Positions 55,850 to 64,000 of a DNA stretch of 64,000 nt are shown here, piece by piece. The DNA comes from Neurospora crassa OR74A (Eukaryota > Ascomycota > Sordariomycetes > Sordariales > Sordariaceae). The stretch spans positions 9,217,917 to 9,281,916 of the forward strand of contig NC_026501.1 in assembly GCF_000182925.2 (NCBI RefSeq), read 5' to 3'. Positions within the stretch are counted from its first letter, which is position 1, and each line of letters starts with the position of its first letter. A program made the position numbers and the translations under genes. The notes under the pieces are model-generated. The model saw only the letters and a list, made by a program, of their open reading frames with translations. It was not told the origin of the DNA and searched no databases.

Positions 55850-56403
55850 ATGGGAAAACTCATCAAGAACCACTGGGCGAGACTCATTATCCTGGCCGCT
55901 GGAACTTGTACGTGTGGCCTATTTCTCATCTATACGTCTCACGAACCCCTCAACTAACACATCTCACAGACCAAGTCGCAGCCGCACTCGAGGGATTCTT
56001 CTGGCCCAAGATCTTTTGGGATTTCCTCACCAAAACGCTAGACGCCGCCGTCAAGCCGATACCGATTCTGCAAATCATCAACCTCGTCTTCGGACTCCTG
56101 CTCATCGCTTGGGAGTGGCCGCTTGGTTTCATCGCCGGATCCAGCTTTCACCGCAGTCTTGAGGCCCGCCTGGCCGTCCTTCCGCTTACCGCCCTGGCCG
56201 CCGCCCTCATCTACCAAGGGACCAACGCCGCTATTTATCAGGTGATTGGGCTGGCCGTGTACTTTTGGGCATATAGCGAGGGAGAGGTTAGTTTCAATCT
56301 AGATGATTTGGATGAGGGATATTGTGCTAACATCACTGAACAGATGATTTGCGCAAAGCCTTGGACATTACCACAGCGTGGTGGCAAGACTGGACGTGTA
56401 TGA
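55850..56403 (+). CDS. Small four-helix fungal membrane protein (DUF7727-like)
   Basis: Exons 55850-55907, 55970-56286 and 56344-56403 encode 144 residues; introns are 62 and 57 nt with CTAAC branches. The sequence (MGKLIKNHWARLIILAA, YQVAAALEGFFWPKIFWDF, ILQIINLVFGLLLIAWEWPLGF, HRSLEARLAVLPLTALAAALIYQGTNA, YFWAYSEGE, PWTLPQR) matches a conserved ascomycete family of unknown function that I recall under DUF7727. Four hydrophobic segments are visible, with a positively charged N terminus and a short polar tail. No enzyme motif is present. Membrane location is clear; which membrane is not. Both junctions fall inside conserved phrases, which supports the model. Confidence 0.85.
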
Positions 56404-57654
56404 TATCCATGATGCTACATATCAGCATCCTGTGACGAACGATACGACTCTGTACAACCTGCTTATCGGACCACCTCAAACACCCATCATCATCATCACC
56501 TTTTGGCGAGAAACGACGAGATCATCACACGCGACTTCCAAAGGAAAAAATCGGAGAGCGCGGGATTGTCAGTCAGTCAGCCATCTTGTGATATAACACA
56601 GAAAGAGGGAGAAAGCCGTAGTATATACGAGCCAGACCCCGAAACGAGCACATACACAACTGATACATATATCATTTGGATTTTTTTTTTTTTTTTTTTC
56701 AGATGCACAGCAAGCAAAGCGTCCCTTTCTTCTCTCTCTTTCTTACTGTCCCTTGTTTATATAGCATCAATTCTGCATGTCAGACTTGCATGTGGCATTT
56801 GGATACCCACGGCGTTTTTGTGATTACAAAGGATGAAGAAGCAGTATGATACCCGCGAAAGGAGGAACGAAGAAGAACATGGAGGGAATGATTGATTGAC
56901 GGAGAGCAAGAGCATATCAAAAGTGGCATAAAAAGGGAATGAATGGTGTTTACAAATAACGTCTGGGTTTGTTGTACATAATTTGATGATGGAAAGGGCA
57001 CGAAACACATTACAATGCATTTGTCTGTCTACGCGCGCACACACACACACACATACACATTTCCACATTGATGCTTAAACTATGTGGTATCTCCCACTGA
57101 GTTGTCTCGTCACTCTCCACACTTTCCCAGAGACAGACTCAAGCCAGTCCACCTCAAGAGACGCGGACTGCATTACATACTTATAAAGCAAAGTCCAGAA
57201 ACCTGCTCACTCTTCCTTGGCATCCATCGTGTTCGGCATCGTGTTTGTCATCGTGATAGAGTGAGTGAGCCCCTGATGACATAACAGCCAGGGGAAGGGG
57301 AAGGGGATCATCACTAGCGCTCAGGCCTCTCTCCTTCGGTGTTTTCGGTCAGTTTCATCACCAACGCCAATCCTGCTTGTGCGTACGTGCGTGCGTCTGG
57401 TGCGAAGAGCCTTAATGGTGGTTATAATGCCTCACTTTATTTATGGACGTATTGTGGTCACTTATCACTCTATTGCTTGAAGGGGGGCAGAAAGGGCAGA
57501 AAAACCCCCCCAGAAAATGGGGAGAAAGAAAGAAGGAGACAGCTAGGTACCAGACGGATGGGGATGTTTTGAAGAAGAGGGGATGGAATCAAATAAGTAG
57601 TATGACATATGGTATGATGTCAATAGTGAGTAGGTGGATTGGGAAAAAGTCGAC

Positions 57655-57725
57655 AGTAGGTAGGTAGGTAGCAAAGATCTACCTACTTACCTAGGTACCT
57701 ACCTTCTCAAAGTACCTACCTAAGG
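57655..57725. repeat. CCTAGGTACC / GTAGGTAGG palindromic cluster
   Basis: Direct and inverted TAGGTAGG, CTACCTAC and CCTAGGTACC units are packed in about 70 bp and can fold into nested hairpins. Confidence 0.7.
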
Positions 57726-58497
57726 CAGGGAGGAAACACTGAGCGGGCAGTTCGTCGAAGGAAGGTGGATATCGAAACGGGTTGAGGCTCTTCCGTGATG
57801 GACATGACTACCTAGGTAGGTATCCACTATCCACTATCGACCTCAAGACTGATATTAATGTGACAGTCGCGGAACTAGGCAACATTACATTGATGAAACT
57901 TGTAGTACATAGGTAGTGATGGTTAAGAAAAATACCAGGTATTGCCGCCCTCCTGCCACCATATATCTAATGGCGGAAGTGGTGGTAGAAGGTACCTACT
58001 TTTTGACTATGAGTTTAGGTCGGTAGGTAGAGGTCTTGTGTTGCATGTTGTTGATCAAGAAATGAATGATGGAAAAGGATCAATGAACTGTGTCAGGACC
58101 TCTATAGAAGAAGTGAAGTGAAGTGATGGACGCTCGCCAGAGCAAAAGGTAATGGAATGCTTAAATCAATGACATGCTGGATGATTATGGATCCAAACCG
58201 GTGACGATGGGGACCATTCAGCGGCTCAAACATAAAGCGGCCAATTTATTCAGTCATTCAGTCATCTTCTCTCATTCAGTCACCCACTCAGACTGGAATT
58301 GCCATTATACAATCTAGGCCATCCGTCCTCAAGGTCCCCAGCTCTAGATTAAACAATGGCAATATATTCTCTCCAAATTACACAAATCAGCGTATCAGAA
58401 GAAACGTCATTTGTCCAGTTCAGGTTAAGATCCAAATTCAAGAAACCCAGTCAAGTCCGAGAAGGAGCGAGGTTCACAGCGCTACCGATCGGGTTCG

Positions 58498-58532
58498 TTC
58501 CTTCCTTCCTTCCTTCCTTCCTTCCTTCCTTC
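58498..58532. repeat. (TTCC)n microsatellite
   Basis: About eight TTCC units with minor variation at the right end. Confidence 0.9.
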
Positions 58533-60274
58533 ATTCGTTCGTTTCTCAACTTCCTCACCCAACCAACCAGCATTGTGAATTCATGACCAGAAGCCACCAA
58601 CAGGGGACACAAAATCACGCTATTGAGTTATTGTCCAATGCCTCCCCTCTACACAAGCGAGTTGACAAGCGTTGGAACCCCTCCATGTCAAGGCGTCTAC
58701 AGAGTTGAACATCATCTTTGATCCTTGAACACAGCACTCACTTTATGTTCTTGGCATGATTCATCACTGACCGATTGACCGACTGGGTTGGATCCGTTGT
58801 AGGTAGCCGGCACAGTTTCATGCCTGCCTGCTCTGGAATTGACAGGTCACTCGATATTGTCTCTCGTACCTATCTGGGTAGACACCAATCAATGTCTGGA
58901 CTGTATCCTTTTGAGTCCTTCAGTTCACCCTACCTACCTACCTAAACACCATTACCACGGGCACCATTGATAATCACCATCATCGGGCAATCAAGTAGGA
59001 GTCATCTCCTCCAGGGCTTAGCTGGCGCCTGGCAGTTGGGTAGGTGACCGAGTACCTAAGTAGAGCTAGGTGAAGTACATCTAAGCAGCGGCTAGGTACC
59101 GCAACGATACCTAGACCCTTCAGCCTCAGCTTCAGCTTACAAAAACGGGCAGGCACCTCATCATCATCATCATGGCCAAACATGCTACGTAGCGTAGAAT
59201 AACCGCCAGACATTCATCCGCACACCTCCGCCAGACATTCATCCTCATCCTCATCCTATTCCAGATTGACTGGAATCCAAGCTACCTAGTCTAGCTCGAA
59301 ACTTTCTGCGAACCAACTATCCTCTCGTGCCGCATCAGTCCCATCCCATCCTTTCAAAAACCTTCCATATTCAGCGCTCTGTCACCTCACTGTTCCCGTT
59401 AGATATTCCCCTCTGCGTACACTATGTCTGTTTGGCGACTGAGCCGCTTCCAATCCACGTCTCACCCCACCCACCCCTTTTCTTTGTTTGTGTTTTTGTG
59501 TGTGTTTCTAGGTACCTAGGTAGTCAACCTACTGCAACAGGCGACACAGCGAGACAACACTCGACACACTCGACACGCACACACGCACACACACTCAACA
59601 CACTAGGCACACACGACACGACACGCTGCCAACAGCCCGACAGGTATCGAATAACCCGTTATTATGGATCGACCAGTCAACTCTACTCTATCCATGCATG
59701 TACTTACCCTCTTTCATCTCTTAGCTAGCCCGTGGGGGAAAAAATGTGTTTCGGAGACATACCTATTGGGGGGGGGGAGGGGCATTAGTACATTAGTATA
59801 GACCAAGCGATTGAACTCTACCTATACCTATACATATACATATACATATACCCACCCTCTTTCACCTCTAGAGGTAAGCTCGCTCGTGGGAAAACACAAT
59901 TTTCGGCGTTTCGCACACTTCACTTGTTAGAACTAGAACATTGACACAGACCGAAATTGTAAATTTTTTTTAGGTAGGTAGTTACATCCACGATATATCC
60001 GTCACCACCAGGGGGGGCAAGGGCAAACTTATCACACGTGGTGACGGTCATCTAATCTGGGTTTGCGCCGTTTCGTTCACGACGGACGTCACCCTCTCCT
60101 ACTACTACTACTACTACATCTAAGTACTTAATGTTTGCTTATATTTCATCATCGATAGGTTGTTTCCATAAGCGCCGGCCCGGATGGACCGTCCGTATCT
60201 GGTGACTGCACGGCGACTGTTTGGCGACTCGCGACTGTTTGGCGACTGCGACTGGCGCGGATATCTATCTCCAT

Positions 60275-60335
60275 ACCTAGGTACCTACCTACGTACAACT
60301 AAATACATACAAGTATCTAGGTACCTAGGTAGCGG
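60275..60335. repeat. CCTAGGTACC palindromic cluster
   Basis: Contains ACCTAGGTACCTACC and, about 40 bp later, CTAGGTACCTAGGTAG, a nearly perfect inverted repeat of the same core. Confidence 0.7.
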
Positions 60336-60370
60336 CGCTTGATGGAAATCGCTTAGTTCCTTCCTGTTGC

Positions 60371-60406
60371 AGTCAGTCAGTCAGTCAGTCAGTCAGTCAG
60401 TCAGTC
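60371..60406. repeat. (AGTC)n microsatellite, nine units
   Basis: Nine perfect AGTC units in non-coding DNA. Confidence 0.95.
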
Positions 60407-61249
60407 AACCAGTCTAGGTATCTACCTAGCAAGGTCACGAGAATTGGTCGCAGATGGTGGAGCAATTGGCGCGGGTATATAGGTATATGCATAGAAAGTA
60501 GTATCTGGTTAGCCGCGCTTAATGGAATCGCGCTTCCTTCTTGTCGCTGTGTATCATATGTACCTGAGTATAGGCCTCGAAAATTGGCCGCATGAGGGGG
60601 ATCTGGGAACCCGACGTAAAGCGAGTTATTTATAACCACAAGGTGAGCACTACGTAGTCTAGTACCTATACTAGGAGCTAGGGACTGAAAGAGAAAAGTC
60701 GATATATAGACTTCCAAAAGTGTGTGTTCGTATCTGATGGTCAACTGTGTGGTTTGTGGCATGGATGTCGAGGTTTCGGAACTGTCCCTCTTGTCATGGT
60801 CAGCGAAACCAACTGAATTGGCAAGTTCATTCATTACATACAACGACCCAATCCTCAAGGAGTTTGATGACAGATATCATCTTCCTTTTTCCTGACTTGT
60901 CTTCAAACCTCAAATCTAGTTTCATGCGCACTAGAGCCCATCACAGTCACCGCACATATACCCCTCACACGTCGCACAGAAACTTTACATGTTTTGTTTG
61001 TTCTTCAGAATCAAGCAGTCATCATTAAGTATGGTATCGTCATAAGCGCTGCTCTAATCCGTTCCCATCCGCTCCATTCACTCCAGTCACTCCACCACTC
61101 GACTCCAAATCCCCAAGCCCACAAAAGCTCAAGCCCAAGCCCAGCCCGTCTGTTTCTCAAAACGCCGGCTCACTTAGTTCAATGCTTTCCGCTCAAGAAT
61201 GTCGTGTCGTGTCATGCCATGTCGTTGATGTTGACAAGTTAAGAGTTGC

Positions 61250-61707
61250 TTAACGGGTGATAAACGCGTCGTTGTTGGAGTCATTCTTCCTTCCTTGGCG
61301 CTCGGGGAACTGTTTTGTTATCACCTCATGATTAGCATGTGTCGTTGTTGTTGTGGTTGACACCAAGCAAGCTTTATTCCAAACTTGGGGGAAAGGGGAA
61401 AAAAGAAAAAAAGACATACCGCCATCTCCTGCAAATGGCCCTTCTCCAAAACCTGCTTAATGGCATCCTCTGCGTTCTTGGTGCCAAACTCGTTCTCGAG
61501 CATCGCCTGGGACGCGGCCGAGTAGATACCCTGGCTGCCTTGCTTGTGGGTGGTGAAGACCTCGAAGACGGAAACGACTTGGGCCAGAGGAGTTGACTTG
61601 TCGCCGAGCCACTTGTTGTAGTCGTCCTTGCTGTCGACGAAGACGAGGAAGTCCTCTTCGTTGTTGCCCTTGTAGTGGACCTTGAGCTCGTGGGCACCGC
61701 CGCGCAT
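61250..61707 (-). CDS. SBDS N-domain-like small protein (Rtc3 type)
   Basis: Exons 61707-61420 and 61309-61250 encode 115 residues; the 110-nt intron has GTATGT, TGCTAAT and ACAG. The sequence is the stand-alone form of the SBDS N-terminal (FYSH) fold found in fungi: HELKVHYKGNNEEDFLVFVD, YNKWLGDKSTPLAQVVSVFEVFTTHKQGSQGIY, AASQAMLENEFGT, AIKQVLEKGHLQEM, and after the junction FPERQGRKNDS. Yeast Rtc3 (YHR087W) has this fold and is linked to RNA metabolism and to suppression of a telomere-capping defect. The full SBDS protein, which releases eIF6 from 60S subunits, has two more domains that are absent here. The last 20 codons are identified by phase and by the FPERQG phrase typical of this family. 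Confidence 0.88.
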
Positions 61708-63356
61708 TTTGGATAGATTTATGGGGGGAGTTGGTTTGGTATGTGTTTGTTCTTGGGTTCGTGGGGGTTGTCAAGTCCTGGAGAAAGCGGGCGAGGGTTA
61801 GTTTGTCTGTTTTGTCGCAGTGTCGGGGGGATGAATGCAATCGTGATTCTGTTATGCTCGTCTTCATGTGGTAGGTAGAGAGGAAGTGAATGGGCGCCGT
61901 GTGAACGGACAGGTGATTCCATCCTCAGCTCCAAACCAGAGTTGGGAATGAAAGTTCCCAATCGAAGCTCATTCACCATCCACCCATCAGATGTCTCACA
62001 TGAAAAGGATCTAGGAAGGAGGGCATCAGGGTTGATGTGCTACAAGCATCACCGTCAAACTCACCTGATTAACTTGATCAAATCGTCGTCGTCGTCGTTA
62101 AAAATTCGTGATAGTTCGTCGTTGGAAAATGGGGTATCGGATAATGGAGAGAAGAGAGGGGAAGTTATTGTCCGTTTCTACGTCGCACCTACCAGATTAT
62201 AAAGACGACAGAATTACAGACGAAGAAAGGTTGGCCGAGCCAGCAAAGCACAAACAGAAACAACTACGTCATAGGTGACGCTTTGGGAGTTGGATGTTAA
62301 TTGGTGGGTCCCTGGGACACTTACTCCACTGCTGCGGCAGGCACGATTCTCAAGAGGGAAATGGTGGGGCGGGAAGAACCCCGCCGATCCATTTTCAGCG
62401 GGCTCTGAGAGCTAGCGTGCAATAGCGCTACCGCGCTGTGGATCTCCAGCGCTATCAGCAAGACCTTGCTTGTTCCGAGCCGCCTCCAACCTTCTCCAAC
62501 CTTTCCCTTGTCGACCATGGCACCGGTTCAGTTTCCTCGAAATGTGTTCATTTTCCCCTTACCCTTCCTTACCCTTCAAGAAACACTTGGAATGAAAGAG
62601 GGTCCTGCGCGTATTCTTTATAAATAATTCAAGGTTCTAGCGACTTCGATCCACCAAGATGGAGCTCTTTTCAGTGCGTTGCTGCTGGTACCTTGCAGCC
62701 GAGCTTTTGTAACCTCAATTACGTCATTGTCAATCGGACAACGGCATGTCAGTCGCGACGTCCATCTGGCATTCACGACAACTGCACGACAACTGCCAGT
62801 GTTTGCTGTCAGTGCAGGTGAGAACGGTAGGGCGGTGAAATTCTTGGCCTTCTTATTGTTCTTGGCCATCGGATTCCGCTTGAGTTGCTCCGTTCCGGGT
62901 CAATTGGAGCCATCTTGAGTCCATTTACTACAGCAAAATAAGCCATCATGTACTAACAACCATACCGAATCATCGTGAAAACATCACGCCATGTCAACGT
63001 TGAATTCCCTACCTTGAGAATACCATCATCATCAGCCATACCACCTCCCACAAACGAACGACTACTTTGAACATTTGGGTATCTGATTACTTTTGAGATA
63101 ACAATCTGGCAACCCACTTCGATACCATCCACGAGCAGATGACCCCGTTGCCGAGACGGTATTCAACACCTGTTGGTCGTTCCTTATAAGTCCGTAAAAC
63201 CATGAAGCCATAAACATGAGAAGAAAAAACACGCGGGTATTATAAGAGATGCTTTTATCCGGCCACCTTTCCAACCCAATAATGCCGACCGTCTTGCCCT
63301 TGCCGCCCGTCATCAAATTTTGCCTGACCCAGTAAACATTATTTCACCTCTTTTGT
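61708..63356. other. Intergenic region between the SBDS-like gene and the right-edge gene
   Basis: About 1.65 kb with the promoter of the SBDS-like gene and the 3' flank of the right-edge gene. A short (GTC)n-like run is near 62085-62100. Small frames at 62438-62918 are unsupported. Confidence 0.5.
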
Positions 63357-64000
63357 TCACCGAAACATGTTCCTCAAGCTTTGCACCATAACCTCCCTAT
63401 GCACGTTTACCTTTGCCCACTTGTTCCCCGTCGTGGTTGATGTTGACGTCTTGGACCTCTTCCGCAGTTTCCTCGGCGTCGACCCCTGGTACTCAGAGTC
63501 ACCGGATAATATACTATTCCCGCTACCTCTAACACTAGCCGTGTCACCAGCCGAGCCATCATTCTCCTTTCCTCTCCGGAAAGACATCTCCCTGGTCGTC
63601 TGCTTGCTGAGATTTGACTGCTGGATACTCGGCGCTCTTGAGCTATTTCCCGATGAATGTTGCAGAATACCTGAGAAATCATTATGAACCATCTGTGCCC
63701 CTCCAGTTTCGCTCTCTGACCGAACGTGACCTCGGTCTACCTGACGTACCACACTAAACATCTCTTTGCCTACCGAGTCAGACGCGCTGCGAAGCATAGG
63801 ACTACGTCTCTCGATCTTATCGGGTATCACGGAAAGTAGAGAACGGCTGGTTTCCTCCGCCTTGTGGCAGACTCTGCTCAGGACTTTGGGGCTTGTTGTA
63901 CCCTTGGTGGAAGTAGAGCCGACACAAGATTCCTCTTCTGTGCAGTTGCTGCCACTCCCTCCTTTGCGTGGGAGACTGGTCAAACTGGCCGAGCGTTTGG
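63357..64000 (-). CDS. Serine-rich basic protein, C-terminal part (partial at window edge)
   Basis: The frame is open from the right edge to a TGA at 63357-63359, giving about 213 residues. I do not recognise it. It is rich in Ser, Thr, Arg and Gly with many SP/RxxS-type potential phosphosites (SASLTSLPRKGG, RRSPMLRSASD, RSESETGG), an RKLRKRSK cluster that could be a nuclear signal, and the end VMVQSLRNMFR. It looks like the disordered tail of a larger protein whose domains lie to the right of the window. A plus-strand frame at 63367-63687 is antisense to it and has less support. Confidence 0.55.
   Translation of the reverse strand, partial: KRSASLTSLPRKGGSGSNCTEEESCVGSTSTKGTTSPKVLSRVCHKAEETSRSLLSVIPDKIERRSPMLRSASDSVGKEMFSVVRQVDRGHVRSESETGGAQMVHNDFSGILQHSSGNSSRAPSIQQSNLSKQTTREMSFRRGKENDGSAGDTASVRGSGNSILSGDSEYQGSTPRKLRKRSKTSTSTTTGNKWAKVNVHREVMVQSLRNMFR

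Larger units (their letters stand above)
56404..61249. other. 4.8-kb gene-poor region rich in simple repeats
   Basis: Nothing coding is supported. It holds a T17 run (56683-56699), CA repeats (57030-57060), dense CCTACCTAGGTAGG elements (57655-57725, 57810-57825, 59510-59525, 60275-60335), (TTCC)n, (CTA)n at about 60102-60119 and (CAGT)n. Confidence 0.55.

Noticed and set aside
63367-63687. 106-codon plus-strand frame with a hydrophobic start
   Set aside because: Antisense to the right-edge frame, which is open to the window boundary and has a consistent Ser-rich composition; signal-like start is probably chance.
1-64000. LTR or virus-like elements, DNA transposons, CRISPR arrays
   Set aside because: No reverse transcriptase, integrase, transposase or capsid-like frame and no long terminal repeats were seen; regular spacer arrays are absent, and short tandem repeats are microsatellites.

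Overview
The window is nuclear DNA of a filamentous ascomycete, most likely a sordariomycete close to Neurospora or Sordaria. Genes are protein-coding with short introns (about 55-160 nt) that start GT, end AG and carry CTAAC or CTGAC branch sites. The gene set includes a VelB velvet regulator, a fungal molybdenum cofactor sulfurase, ATG10, a GH47 mannosidase with a fungal-type layout and a Zn2Cys6 factor full of CAG/CAA-coded glutamine. Long intergenic stretches are loaded with microsatellites and a CCTAGGTAGG-type motif. The genus is inferred from style, not from an identified locus.

Layout, left to right: ARPC1 (partial, -), U2 snRNP B''-like RRM protein (+), ATG10 (-), GH47 alpha-1,2-mannosidase (+), molybdenum cofactor sulfurase (-), CDC6/Cdc18 (+), velB (-), a 10.6-kb stretch with no supported gene, a GRGGxGN (DUF3602/Par32-like) protein (+), a GNAT acetyltransferase (+), uroporphyrinogen decarboxylase (-), an uncharacterised 1210-residue protein (+), a 1447-residue Zn2Cys6 transcription factor (+), an unrecognised 284-residue protein (+), a 7.2-kb stretch without a supported gene, a 144-residue four-helix membrane protein (+), a 4.8-kb gene-poor stretch, a 115-residue SBDS/Rtc3-like protein (-), and the 3' end of a serine-rich protein (-) running off the right edge.

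The genes are mostly unrelated housekeeping and regulatory functions: actin nucleation, splicing, autophagy, N-glycan trimming, cofactor maturation, replication licensing, developmental control and heme synthesis. There is no sign of a biosynthetic cluster or a mobile island. Most neighbours are divergent or convergent pairs. The exon models given for multi-exon genes all close in frame, which is the main check available without tools.

The most unusual points are: a GC-AG intron in the cofactor sulfurase gene with G-rich repeats at its 3' end; a 215-residue alanine-rich cytosolic tail on the mannosidase; exact 26-residue tandem repeats in the 1210-residue protein; two possible tRNA-headed, ATT-tailed SINE-like elements and a strong G-quadruplex motif in the 10.6-kb region between velB and the GRGGxGN gene; and a palindromic CCTAGGTAGG-type motif scattered through non-coding DNA. 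No LTR element, virus-like element, rRNA or intact tRNA gene was seen.
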